Assembly: GCA_027019165.1 (NCBI GenBank)
Contig: JALUXC010000010.1
Coordinates: forward strand, 124,001-188,000
Source: Pseudophaeobacter sp.
Lineage (GTDB): Bacteria > Pseudomonadota > Alphaproteobacteria > Rhodobacterales > Rhodobacteraceae
Reading direction: 5' to 3'
DNA: 64,000 nucleotides
Below the pieces are notes generated by a model. It was not told where the DNA came from. It saw only the letters and a list, made by a program, of their open reading frames with translations, and made no database searches. How positions within the stretch are numbered: the stretch's first letter is position 1; each line of letters opens with the position of its first letter. Positions 45,735 to 54,563 of this stretch are shown here, one piece after another. Made by a program: the position numbers and the translations under genes.

Positions 45735-46514
45735 TCAACCACCGAGCTTGGGCAGGCCAATGCCTTGTGTCGCCACGTCTGGCGCAGCAGTCTCCGTCTG
45801 CGATAAATGCTCCTGCACGACTCTGGGCATCTTCGACTGGATATCGTTTTCGATGTCGTTCAGATCGTCTAGTGAAGGCGGATTGTCCGGGTCGGAGATC
45901 CTGTCGCGCGCGGGACCGAGCATATCGTTCTGATAACCATTTGCAGCATCCAACGCGGCTTGCAGATCATCCAAGCGAACTTTCGCGTTCTGTACTTCTT
46001 CAAAGCTTGGTTCGTTGCCGGTCCAGATGATTGTTTCCGCAAGATGATCCTCAACGACAAAGCCATCTTCGCGACGCACCACGCCGTCGGCATCTCGGAA
46101 CACCCGCGTGCCATCTGGCAGGCGCGCGGCATTGTTCATCATATCGTCGAGTTCGGATTGGGCCACGTAAACCTGACTATTCAGCTGATCGATAGTGGCT
46201 TCGGTTGCTTGTTCTGCGTCCGAGAGCAATCGCAACACACCATCGTATTTGGCGCGGTAAACCGGATCGTTGAGCAGTTGTGCTAAGCGCGTCAATGCGC
46301 GATGCTGGGCGTCGCGCTCCTTTTTCTTGGCCTCCTCCGAGCCAGGACCGTCTTTCAGAAACCTCGCTCTGCGCCCGGTCTCGCGTCCCGCGATTTCATT
46401 CTGAAGATCATCAAACTCAAGGCGCTTCGTCGCCGCTATCTCTTTCTGGTCACTCGGTATTTCCACACAAATATTGTACCAGAAAAGGTCATGTTCTCGC
46501 AAATCTCGGCCCAT
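45735..46514 (-). CDS. Hypothetical coiled-coil protein
   Basis: A 259-residue acidic, mostly helical protein. Regions such as LNDPVYRAKYDGVLRLLSDA and ATEATIDQLNSQVYVAQSEL point to coiled coil, and RVFRDADGVVRREDGFVVED forms a short beta-rich middle. A gaagga site precedes ATG 46514. No family recognised; no membrane segment or signal peptide. Confidence 0.6.
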   Translation of the reverse strand: MGRDLREHDLFWYNICVEIPSDQKEIAATKRLEFDDLQNEIAGRETGRRARFLKDGPGSEEAKKKERDAQHRALTRLAQLLNDPVYRAKYDGVLRLLSDAEQATEATIDQLNSQVYVAQSELDDMMNNAARLPDGTRVFRDADGVVRREDGFVVEDHLAETIIWTGNEPSFEEVQNAKVRLDDLQAALDAANGYQNDMLGPARDRISDPDNPPSLDDLNDIENDIQSKMPRVVQEHLSQTETAAPDVATQGIGLPKLGG

Positions 46515-46688
46515 AGCCGTCCTTCATCAAATTGGACCTCGCCGCAGTGCAGCTTCCCCGAAGCGGCCCTCCATAGTGTCGTGCTGCATGGTCTGACGGA
46601 TCAAAGACAGCAAGCAGTGCGAACGAAGCTGACATTGATCTGTGCGCCTGCGCGTGCTGTGAGGAAATACACCCTTCCTGGAGCTACC

Positions 46689-47900
46689 ATGACTTCCTCC
46701 ACGTCTGAACAAAACAAGGCTGTCTCGATACGCCCGCCTGTTCCTGTCACTGTCTGGATGCTGGGTCTCGTGAGCCTGCTGATGGATGTCTCCTCCGAGA
46801 TGATCAATGCGCTGCTCCCTCTCTATCTTGCCGGTGGTCTGGGTGCGTCAGCCTTGGCGATCGGCTTCATCGAGGGCTTCTCCGTCGCGGTTGCCACAGT
46901 GTCCAAGTTCCTGTCCGGCGTGCTGGCCGATATCAGTAAACGGGCGAAGCCCTTGGCAGTTCTGGGCTATAGCCTTGGGGCGCTATCACGCTTGGTTTTT
47001 CCCTGGGCGATGAGCCTGGACCAGATCGTTCTTGCGAAAGCCATGGACCGGGTGGGCAAGGGTATTCGGGGCACGCCGCGCGACACTCTGGTGGCCGCTG
47101 TCAGCCCGCCGGAGATCCGTGGGGCGAGCTTTGGGTTGCGCAAGTCGCTCGATGCCCTCGGCGGCTTCCTTGGTCCGCTCCTCGCGGTCGGGGCAATGAT
47201 CGTATTCGCAGGCGACATTCAGTCCGTTTTCTGGATTGCCATTCTCCCAGCTGCGCTCTGCATGATCGTGCTGGTCTTCCTTGTGAAAGAGCCAACGCAA
47301 AACCACCCGATGAAGCGTAGTGATTTCCGGCTGGTTGATGCCCTCCGGCTCAACCGTTCAGTCTGGTGCGCAATTGGCGTGGCCTCGGTAATCATGCTTG
47401 CCCGGTTCAGTGAAGCCTTCGTGCTACTGAAGGCCCTTGAGGCCGGTTTCATGCCGTCTTGGGTTCCAGTCTCCCTTGTCATCATGCATGCGGCCTACAG
47501 CCTGACGGCATTTCCTGTCGGCAGGCTGTCAGACCGGATAGGGGCTTCGGGACTGCTTGTCTGGAGCCTCGGGTTCCTTATCGCAGCGCATCTGTCGCTC
47601 GCCCTTGCTACGACCGCATCGGTCTATGTTCTTGGCACCATCTTCTGGGGTTTGCACATGGGGTTCTCGCAGGGTTTGCTGGGCGCCATGATCGCGGCCG
47701 AGACGCCGGACCACCTGAAGGGCAGTGCGTTTGGCACGTTCAATCTTGTGACTGGCCTGGTCGTGCTTCTGGGGAATACGCTTGCCGGGTGGCTCTGGCA
47801 CAGCATGGTATCGGCAACACCATTTCTTGTCGGGGCGGGCATTTCTGCTGTCGCAATGATGTTGATCACGATACGAAAATTGCGGCGTACTCGCACCTGA
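46689..47900 (+). CDS. MFS transporter
   Basis: A 403-residue major facilitator with about twelve transmembrane segments. Loop 2-3 has FLSGVLADISKRAKPLAVLG, the MFS signature, and KAMDRVGKGIRGTPRDTLVA resembles a drug/antiporter subgroup. LSDRIGASGLLV in loop 8-9 repeats the signature. The substrate is unknown. ATG 46689 follows gga-type sequence; a longer frame covers an ordinary intergenic stretch. The next 279 bases (47901-48179) hold no recognised gene. Confidence 0.85.
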   Translation: MTSSTSEQNKAVSIRPPVPVTVWMLGLVSLLMDVSSEMINALLPLYLAGGLGASALAIGFIEGFSVAVATVSKFLSGVLADISKRAKPLAVLGYSLGALSRLVFPWAMSLDQIVLAKAMDRVGKGIRGTPRDTLVAAVSPPEIRGASFGLRKSLDALGGFLGPLLAVGAMIVFAGDIQSVFWIAILPAALCMIVLVFLVKEPTQNHPMKRSDFRLVDALRLNRSVWCAIGVASVIMLARFSEAFVLLKALEAGFMPSWVPVSLVIMHAAYSLTAFPVGRLSDRIGASGLLVWSLGFLIAAHLSLALATTASVYVLGTIFWGLHMGFSQGLLGAMIAAETPDHLKGSAFGTFNLVTGLVVLLGNTLAGWLWHSMVSATPFLVGAGISAVAMMLITIRKLRRTRT

Positions 47901-48179
47901 GCACTTGGAATGCGTTCGCTTTGGGGTTCGAACCGGCCATGCGGCAGACCTCGTGACCACCGGGGCGAGACCGCGCATGACATGTCCGGCCCTTTCCTGC
48001 CGTTCGCCGGGTTGGTCATCCCTGCTGCTCGGTTTCCCTGAACCTGACATTCGTTGTAGCTGCAGAATTGAAGGTGCCGATGTGCTGAGCCAATTTTGAT
48101 GCGGCGCCTTTGCGACCTTGGCTTGGCAGTCCTTGGTTTGGTATGGGCGGTTCGGAATGGCAATTGAAAGGACAGCCCT

Positions 48180-48509
48180 ATGATTCAGCCCGTTTCCTCG
48201 TTCAAGGAGAACCTTCAGAACCTGCCATCCATTGACGGGATCAAGAGATTGGAGATGGTGGATGCCGCAGGCGATGTGGTCGCGTCCATTGAGAACCAAC
48301 CGGGCAAGCAGGGGTCCCTGGCGGTCTACCAATACCTGTTAGCGACCTATGGGGTTCTGAATGCCGAAGCTGCGACACACGGGCTGGCAGTCTTTGCGGA
48401 GCATACCGAGGACGCGCGAAACCGACCCGGCGCGCATCCGAACATAGACCGCCTGTTCGAAATACAAGGCGGTGGAGCGTCTTTGAACATGCGGCTGGTA
48501 GAACAGTAA
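48180..48509 (+). CDS. DUF2322 family protein
   Basis: A 109-residue soluble protein matching the DUF2322 pattern: SFKENLQNLPSIDGIKRLEM at the start, GKQGSLAVYQYLLATYG in the centre, and LAVFAEHTEDARNRPGAHPN near the end. The family is uncharacterised and common in proteobacteria. ATG 48180 follows aaaggac. It is a single gene between an MFS carrier and a decayed gene. Confidence 0.8.
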   Translation: MIQPVSSFKENLQNLPSIDGIKRLEMVDAAGDVVASIENQPGKQGSLAVYQYLLATYGVLNAEAATHGLAVFAEHTEDARNRPGAHPNIDRLFEIQGGGASLNMRLVEQ

Positions 48510-48604
48510 CCGCCTCTGCTGCCGCTGTCTAAGAACTGAGCCGATTTAAGGCAGTGATGCAGGGGAGACCGAGGCCAATTCGGCCCTAACAACCATTCGT
48601 CGGG

Positions 48605-48818
48605 TTAGGCCACGCCGCGATGTAGCTTCACCAGATCGGAATTTCGCTGCAAGTGCATGATCTGATTGTCCTCGAACGTAAAGGCTGCGAACAAAGCCGT
48701 CGTTTCCTGCTATCTCATGACGATCTATTCCATGATCAAAAATGCCATTGTCCAGCAAGAGTTCTGGAACCAAATCTGCGTCTGCTATCCCAGTTCCAAG
48801 CTGGAAACCGCATAGCAT
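48605..48818 (-). pseudogene. Frameshifted SnoaL-like gene remnant
   Basis: Read on the minus strand, ADADLVPELLLDNGIFDHGI is followed, after a frame change near 48700, by FTFEDNQIMHLQRNSDLVKL and HRGVA before a TAA. This is the typical end of a SnoaL/NTF2-fold protein. Only about 70 residues remain, and the start overlaps the end of the GNAT gene, so the gene is both shifted and truncated. Confidence 0.5.
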
Positions 48819-49612
48819 TTGTGCCCGGGCGCATCAAACGCGCCTTTGTACATGCGCGCGGTTTTGAAGCCGGGTTGCCATCCTAAGGTATGGCAAAGCT
48901 CTGAGAGCGCCCTTGCCGTATCGGGAACATCCATACTGACCGGACCGACGACGCCTGCAGTAGCATGGGCGAGCAGCTGTTGCGCAATGTCCACGTTTTC
49001 AGCGATCAGAGGGCCAATCTTGGCACCAGACGTGCAGGTGCGGATCGTACAAAACCCAGTAATCACGCCTTGGTCACGCTTCACAAAGGTGGTTCTGCCA
49101 ACGCCTCTGGAAAGCCAAGGGCGCATGTATCTGGGTTTTGAAACACCGGATGCTGTCGCTTCCATTTGGATCAAGGTTTCTATGTCGCCCTGGTCCGCCA
49201 CGTCTATGTCTGCTCGATGCTTTGTGCTAAGCAGCCCCGTAAATCGCGTGGTGCCACCAGTATAGGTGAAACCCGAGGCCCGATAGTTCTCTTGTTGCGC
49301 CTCCACACCATCTAAACCCACGGTTCGCGTACCTGCGTGTTGCAACGCATGTGTCCAAAGCCCAAGCCCAATTCCGCGCCCACGGAAGCCCTTTCGCACG
49401 ATATATAATCCCAGAAATGCGAAATCGGATGTGTGGTTCACGACCGAAATGGAGGCGACGTGCTCGCCTTGTTCAACAGCCACAAAGAAGCCCTCTGGGT
49501 CGGCAGCGAAAAACGCCGCTGCATCATCACGTCCTGGATTCCACCCTTCCTCAGCAGCCCAGTCCAGGATCAATGAGAGTTCGCTTAAGGTCGCGGTTCG
49601 ATATGTCGTCAT
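48785..49612 (-). CDS. GNAT-family N-acetyltransferase (YitH/HolE-like, two domains)
   Basis: A 275-residue acetyltransferase. The N-terminal GNAT fold has LGLYIVRKGFRGRGIGLGLW, in which GFRGRGIG binds acetyl-CoA. A second, degenerate GNAT domain follows the middle part (STKHRADIDVADQGDIETLI). It overlaps the start of the GntR gene by four bases (GntR first), so the two are coupled. Its job in the ABC locus is unknown; it may modify the imported amine. Confidence 0.82.
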   Translation of the reverse strand: MTTYRTATLSELSLILDWAAEEGWNPGRDDAAAFFAADPEGFFVAVEQGEHVASISVVNHTSDFAFLGLYIVRKGFRGRGIGLGLWTHALQHAGTRTVGLDGVEAQQENYRASGFTYTGGTTRFTGLLSTKHRADIDVADQGDIETLIQMEATASGVSKPRYMRPWLSRGVGRTTFVKRDQGVITGFCTIRTCTSGAKIGPLIAENVDIAQQLLAHATAGVVGPVSMDVPDTARALSELCHTLGWQPGFKTARMYKGAFDAPGHKCYAVSSLELG

Positions 49613-50298
49613 TTCTTCAGAGCTTCTTTCAGGGAAACCGGCCCGGATGGGCTGTCGCGCAGATCCAGTTGCATGAGAAGGTCAAGAAGGTGCCCCTTCA
49701 TGATCTCTTCGGCTCCATCCGCATCTGCGTCGCGAAAGGCGTTCACCAGCCCCATATGTGAAGCTTTATCAGACAAGGCGCTCCGACGGCGCCAATAGAG
49801 TGCGATGATCAACGCCGAACGGGCGACCAGCTGCCCCAACAAGGTTTCGATCAACGTGTGATCGGCAATCCGGGCGATCTGCACATGGAAATCGCCCGAA
49901 AGCCTTAAAGCCTCACCAACCTCTTCCCGGTCCAGCGCGTCCTGCTCTGCTTGCATATGCGCTTCGAGAAAGGCGACATCCTGCGCCGTGGCGCGCAACG
50001 CCGCCGCCCGCGCCATGGCGGGCTCGATCAAAGACCGCGCTTCAAACACCTCGCGTGCTTCCTTGAGGGTGGGCTTGGCAACGAAGGCCCCCTTGTTGCG
50101 CAAAATGGTGACCAGTCCTTTGTGTTGCAGCGAATGCAAGGCTTGGCGGACAATGGTGCGGCTGACCTGAAAGACATCTCCAACCTCGTCTTCGCGTAGT
50201 TTCGCGCCCGGTTGCAGACGATGGGCGTGAATAGCTTCTGTCAATTGAACGGCGATCTCTTCTGCCGTTGCTGTTTTGGGTTTCAGAATCACCGACAT
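49609..50298 (-). CDS. GntR-family regulator with FCD ligand domain
   Basis: A 229-residue regulator. The winged helix has LREDEVGDVFQVSRTIVRQA and LQHKGLVTILRNKGAFV. The FCD domain follows, with AREVFEARSLIEPAMARAAA, GDFHVQIARIADH and GHLLDLLMQLD. ATG 50298 has aggaggtgtcac at an ideal distance. It is divergent from the ABC operon by about 220 bases and should repress it in the absence of ligand. Confidence 0.9.
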   Translation of the reverse strand: MSVILKPKTATAEEIAVQLTEAIHAHRLQPGAKLREDEVGDVFQVSRTIVRQALHSLQHKGLVTILRNKGAFVAKPTLKEAREVFEARSLIEPAMARAAALRATAQDVAFLEAHMQAEQDALDREEVGEALRLSGDFHVQIARIADHTLIETLLGQLVARSALIIALYWRRRSALSDKASHMGLVNAFRDADADGAEEIMKGHLLDLLMQLDLRDSPSGPVSLKEALKK

Positions 50299-50368
50299 GT
50301 GACACCTCCTTTCCGACATGTGCATGCAGAGCGACCTGCGCACAAGGCGCGCACGATGTTGGGCCATA

Positions 50369-50378
50369 TCGTATACAA
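50369..50378. promoter_or_regulatory. Likely GntR operator
   Basis: tcGTATACaa is a near-perfect palindrome around GTATAC, the core of many FCD-type GntR sites. It lies in the gap between the GntR gene and the ABC operon, and overlaps a TATACAAT that could serve as a -10 element. Confidence 0.45.
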
Positions 50379-50520
50379 TCTGAGCCTATTTTTTACACAA
50401 ACTTGATCCAAGCCGACAAAGTTCAAGCATCCTGCTGCCGCGCACAGAGGCAATAACCTGAAACCTCTTGTTCCAGCGCAAGCGAACGGCGCAGCGTCAG
50501 AGAACAAACACGGAGGTGTC

Positions 50521-51504
50521 ATGCGCCAAGAACTGGACCTTGAACTTGTCAGCCTGACAAAGCGGTATGGAGCGACGGTTGCTGTTGATGCGATCAGCTA
50601 CCACTTCCAGGCGGGCACCTATGCCTGTTTGCTGGGGCCATCGGGGTGCGGAAAATCATCGACCCTGCGGATGATCGCGGGGCATGAAACTGTCTCGGAT
50701 GGGTCAATAACGCTGGGCGGTCGGGATATCTCAGGCCTGCCACCTGCCAAACGTGGCACCGCCATGATGTTCCAAAACTACGCGCTGTTTCCACATCTGA
50801 CGGTGCGCGACAACGTCGCTTTCAGTCTCAGGATGCAAGGCGTCGATACAGCCACGCGCCATGCGCGGGCAGATGAGATGCTTGAACTGGTGGATATGAA
50901 TGCGCTGGCAGATCGTCTTCCGGCCCAGCTTTCTGGCGGCCAGCAGCAGCGCGCGGCGCTTGCGCGGGCCCTGATCACGAAGCCGGATGTGCTTTTGCTG
51001 GACGAACCACTGTCCGCGCTGGACCCGTTCCTGCGCATTCGCATGCGCGCAGAGTTGAAAAAACTGCAACGTGAGTTGGGGATCACATTCGTCCACGTCA
51101 CCCACGGCCAGGACGAGGCTTTGGCGCTGGCCGATGAAATTGTGGTCATGAACAATGCGATCATCGAACAAGCGGGCAAGACCCGTGCGGTCTTCGATGC
51201 ACCACAAACGGCGTTTGTCGCCCGTTTTCTGGGGTCTCATAACGTTGTGTCGATGCCGGGGGGACTGATCGCCATCAGGTCGGACGCTCTGGAGATCAAA
51301 CCGACCGCAGAGGCCAAGCTGCCGGGCACCATTACCAACATCGAATACCAAGGCACCCATGTGGCACTGACGGCCACCGTTCCCGGCGATCAGGAGGTGA
51401 CAGCGCTACTGTCTGACAAAGATTTCTTCGGCAGCCCGAAGGATTTGGGAGAGGCTATCGGCCTCGACTGGAAAGCCGAGGCGGAACACGCCCTGGTCGG
51501 ATAA
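50521..51504 (+). CDS. ABC transporter ATP-binding protein, polyamine-type
   Basis: A 327-residue importer ATPase similar to PotA/FbpC. Walker A GPSGCGKSS is at 39-47, Q-loop MMFQNYALFPHLTV near 82, signature LSGGQQQR at 137-144, Walker B VLLLDEPLSALDPF at 157-170, and VTHGQDEALALAD the switch region. A C-terminal regulatory (TOBE-like) extension follows. ATG 50521 has ggaggtgtc. It is first of a five-gene operon for uptake and possibly breakdown of an amine-like compound. Confidence 0.9.
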   Translation: MRQELDLELVSLTKRYGATVAVDAISYHFQAGTYACLLGPSGCGKSSTLRMIAGHETVSDGSITLGGRDISGLPPAKRGTAMMFQNYALFPHLTVRDNVAFSLRMQGVDTATRHARADEMLELVDMNALADRLPAQLSGGQQQRAALARALITKPDVLLLDEPLSALDPFLRIRMRAELKKLQRELGITFVHVTHGQDEALALADEIVVMNNAIIEQAGKTRAVFDAPQTAFVARFLGSHNVVSMPGGLIAIRSDALEIKPTAEAKLPGTITNIEYQGTHVALTATVPGDQEVTALLSDKDFFGSPKDLGEAIGLDWKAEAEHALVG

Positions 51505-51530
51505 AAAATGTTCAACAGAGAGGACCAAAC

Positions 51531-52805
51531 ATGACGACAATCTCGAAAGTACGCTATTCGCGTCGCTCGATTCTCAAGACGGGTGGCGCGGCGGTGGCGG
51601 CCGCCGCGCTTCCGGCTCCTATGGTATGGGGACAAGAGACGAAAAACATCACCTTGCGCCAGTTCGGGACCGGGGTCTCCAATCTCAATGACGTGGCCAT
51701 GAAGGTCAAGGAGGACCTTGGCTTCACGCTTGAGATGACAGCGCTCGACAGCGACAGCGTGACCCAACGCGCGGCCACCCAGCCCGACAGTTTCGACATT
51801 GCCGATATCGAATACTGGATCTGCAAAAAGGTCTGGCCCACCGGCAACCTGCAAGCGATGGATACCTCCAAGATTGCCAATTACGACAAGATCGTTGGCA
51901 TCTTCCGCAACGGCAAGCTGACGCCGGAAAGTACGATCGCACAAGGCACGGCACCCCATACGGTCGGTTTTGTCGAAGGCCCGGGCGGTCGTGACTTCGT
52001 GGACAATGAATCCGGCTGGATGACGCTGATCCCGACGATCTACAACGCTGACACGCTGGGCATTCGTCCCGACCTGATAGGGCGTCCCATCAAAAACTGG
52101 CACGAGCTTCTGAACCCAGAGTTCAAGGGCAAGGCGTCGATCCTCGACATCTCCTCCATCGGCATCATGGACATGGCCATGGTGGTGGAATCGATGGGCG
52201 AATACACCTACCCCGACAAGGGCAACATGACCCGCGAAGAGATCGACCTGACCATCGGTATCTTTACCGAGGCCAAGAAGAACGGCCAGTTCCGCGCCTT
52301 CTGGAAATCCTTCGACGAGAGCGTCAACCTGATGGCTTCGGGCGAGGTGGTGATCCAGTCCATGTGGTCGCCCGCCATCACCGCCGTGAAATCGCAAGGC
52401 ATTCCCTGCGTGTATCAGCCCCTGGAAGAAGGCTATCGCAGCTGGGGCGGTGGCATCGGCCTGTCCTCGTCGCTTTCCGGCATGGAACTGGACGCGGCCT
52501 ATGAGTACATCAACTGGTACCTCTCGGGCTGGGTTGGCGGCTATCTGATGCGTCAGGGCTACTATTCTGCCGTGCCGGAGACCTCCAAGAACTTCATGAG
52601 CGAAAACGAGTGGGGCTACTGGTTCGAAGGTAAGGAAGCCACCGACATCATCACCTCACCGACCGGCGACACCTTGGCCCAGGCCGGTGAGGTCCGCGAT
52701 GGTGGATCGTTCGAAGAACGTATGGGCGCCGTGGCCTGCTGGAACGCCGTCATGGACGAGAACCAGTACATGGTCCGCAAGTGGAACGAGTTCATCGCGG
52801 CCTAA
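51531..52805 (+). CDS. ABC transporter substrate-binding protein, Tat-exported
   Basis: A 424-residue binding protein of the PotD/putrescine-spermidine cluster. The twin-arginine signal peptide has YSRRSILKTGGAAVAAAALP. The mature protein has VKEDLGFTLEMTALDS and, further on, ASGEVVIQSMWSPAITAVKS. Export through Tat hints at folding with a cofactor or fast folding before export. The ligand is not clear: polyamines or other small amines are typical, but the co-transcribed racemase points to an amino acid or hydantoin-type compound. Confidence 0.85.
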   Translation: MTTISKVRYSRRSILKTGGAAVAAAALPAPMVWGQETKNITLRQFGTGVSNLNDVAMKVKEDLGFTLEMTALDSDSVTQRAATQPDSFDIADIEYWICKKVWPTGNLQAMDTSKIANYDKIVGIFRNGKLTPESTIAQGTAPHTVGFVEGPGGRDFVDNESGWMTLIPTIYNADTLGIRPDLIGRPIKNWHELLNPEFKGKASILDISSIGIMDMAMVVESMGEYTYPDKGNMTREEIDLTIGIFTEAKKNGQFRAFWKSFDESVNLMASGEVVIQSMWSPAITAVKSQGIPCVYQPLEEGYRSWGGGIGLSSSLSGMELDAAYEYINWYLSGWVGGYLMRQGYYSAVPETSKNFMSENEWGYWFEGKEATDIITSPTGDTLAQAGEVRDGGSFEERMGAVACWNAVMDENQYMVRKWNEFIAA

Positions 52806-52814
52806 GCGATGCAC

Positions 52815-52838
52815 GCCGGAGGGCTTTGGTCCTCCGGC
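52815..52838 (+). promoter_or_regulatory. Intercistronic hairpin after the binding-protein gene
   Basis: gccggagg and cctccggc form a perfect 8-bp stem around an eight-base loop, ten bases past the stop. Such hairpins usually protect the 3' end of the binding-protein message so that more of it is made than of the permeases. Confidence 0.55.
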
Positions 52839-52869
52839 ACTCCAACCTTCAAAAGAACGCAGGGGCAGT

Positions 52870-53721
52870 GTGAAAAACAACTCAGTCATTGGATGGCTCT
52901 TAGCCGCGCCGCTTACATTGGTTTTGTCCATCTTTCTGGTGGCACCGATCATCATGATCGCGGTCGTCAGCTTTTGGGGGGCGACGGAATGGTCGATTTA
53001 CCCGGCATTTCTGTTCGACAATTATGAATTCCTGCTGACCTCCGATGTCACCTATCGGGTCTTTTTCAACACGTTCAAATACGCACTGATCACTTGGGGT
53101 TTCACTTTACTGATCGGGTTCACGGTCGCCTATTACCTGGCCTTCCATATCCGCAGCCTGACCTGGCAGATCGCCCTGTTCCTGCTCTGCACAATCCCGT
53201 TTCTGACCTCGAACATCATTCGCATGATTTCCTGGATCCCATGCCTCGGGCGCAATGGCATTGCGAACTCCACGCTGATCTCGATGGGGGTCATTGATGA
53301 GCCGCTTGAATGGCTTCTGTTCAGCGACTTCAGTGTGATCCTTGCCTTCGTGCATCTCTACACGCTGTTCATGGTGGTCCCGATCTTCAACACGATGATG
53401 CGCATCGACAAATCCCTGATCGAAGCGGCGACGGATGCAGGCGCCACCGGTTGGCAAACGCTGTGGCATGTCATCGTGCCCCTGACCAAACCCGGCATCA
53501 TGATCGGCACAATCTTCGTGGTGGCCCTTGTGATGGGCGATTTCATCACGGTGCGTTTCATGTCCGGTAGCCAGTCCGCCAACATGGGGCGGCTCATCCA
53601 GAACGACATTGCACTGCTGCAATACCCGTCCGCCTCTGCCACCGCCGTGATCCTGCTTGTAACGGTCCTGCTCTTGATCGGAACGCTTTTGCGCTTCGTC
53701 GACATCCGCAAGGAGCTCTGA
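52870..53721 (+). CDS. ABC transporter permease 1
   Basis: A 283-residue inner-membrane permease with six transmembrane segments. The EAA loop lies in the second half: EAATDAGATGWQTLWHVIVP, matching EAAxxxGxxxxxxxxxVxxP. The start is a GTG at 52870 (KNNSVIGWLLAAP follows) with aggggc upstream; a longer ATG-led frame would begin within the binding-protein gene. It pairs with permease 2. Confidence 0.88.
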   Translation: MKNNSVIGWLLAAPLTLVLSIFLVAPIIMIAVVSFWGATEWSIYPAFLFDNYEFLLTSDVTYRVFFNTFKYALITWGFTLLIGFTVAYYLAFHIRSLTWQIALFLLCTIPFLTSNIIRMISWIPCLGRNGIANSTLISMGVIDEPLEWLLFSDFSVILAFVHLYTLFMVVPIFNTMMRIDKSLIEAATDAGATGWQTLWHVIVPLTKPGIMIGTIFVVALVMGDFITVRFMSGSQSANMGRLIQNDIALLQYPSASATAVILLVTVLLLIGTLLRFVDIRKEL

Positions 53722-53723
53722 AA

Positions 53724-54563
53724 ATGGAGCCGCGTCCCAAGTCCTTTTACTTTCTCAGCGCCTTTTTCGTGCTTTTCCTGATCTTTCTCTACGGTCCAAC
53801 CCTGACCATCGGCATCCTGTCCTTCCAAGGCCCCGGCGGCGGCCTGACCTTCCCCATGAGGGGCGTCTCCCTGCATTGGTTCCGGGATCTTTTTGAACAG
53901 CAGGCCGTGGGTGATATCTGGGGCTCATTCCGACGCTCTTTCGTTTTGGGCCTCATGGTGATGGTCACAACAGTCGTGGTGTCGGTCATGGGTGGGCTGG
54001 CGTTTCGCAAGCGCTTCGCAGGCTCCACGGTCCTATTTTATCTGATCATCACCTCACTCGTGATCCCCTCGATCCTAATCTCGCTCGGTGTGGGGCTGAT
54101 CTGGTCGCAATCCGGCCTGCCGGTTCATTGGTCCAGCTCAGGCTTTGGGGCACAGCTGACATGGACCCTGCCCTTTGGCCTGCTGATCATGTTCGCCGTC
54201 TTCAACCGCTTTGACCGCTCCTATGAGGAAGCCGCCCGTGACCTGGGCGCAAGCCCATGGCAGGTCATCCGCCATGTCGTGCTGCCCATCATTGCGCCCT
54301 CTTTGATCGGCGTCGCCCTCTTTGGTTTCACCCTCAGCTATGACGAATTCGCCCGAACCCTGCTAACCGCTGGAAGCCATAACACGCTGCCGCTCGAGAT
54401 TTTCGGCATGACAACCAATGTGACCACACCAGTCCTCTTCGCCCTTGGCACGCTGACAACGGTGTTTTCACTGCTGGTGATCGGCGTATTCCTGCTTGTC
54501 GCTTGGGTCATGAACCGCCGTCGAGCGCGTCACGGGTCCGACGCGGGCCGAGGCATGGTCTGA
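53724..54563 (+). CDS. ABC transporter permease 2
   Basis: A 279-residue permease. The EAA motif is EAARDLGASPWQVIRHVVLP. Its start is two bases after permease 1 and its stop overlaps the racemase start, so the four are tightly coupled. It has five to six hydrophobic segments, from FYFLSAFFVLFLIFLYGPTL on, and a short Arg-rich C-terminus. Confidence 0.88.
   Translation: MEPRPKSFYFLSAFFVLFLIFLYGPTLTIGILSFQGPGGGLTFPMRGVSLHWFRDLFEQQAVGDIWGSFRRSFVLGLMVMVTTVVVSVMGGLAFRKRFAGSTVLFYLIITSLVIPSILISLGVGLIWSQSGLPVHWSSSGFGAQLTWTLPFGLLIMFAVFNRFDRSYEEAARDLGASPWQVIRHVVLPIIAPSLIGVALFGFTLSYDEFARTLLTAGSHNTLPLEIFGMTTNVTTPVLFALGTLTTVFSLLVIGVFLLVAWVMNRRRARHGSDAGRGMV

Noticed and set aside
47529..48332. A 267-residue minus-strand frame over the MFS gene end
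   Set aside because: Antisense to the MFS carrier and to the DUF2322 gene; composition is that of a shadow frame.
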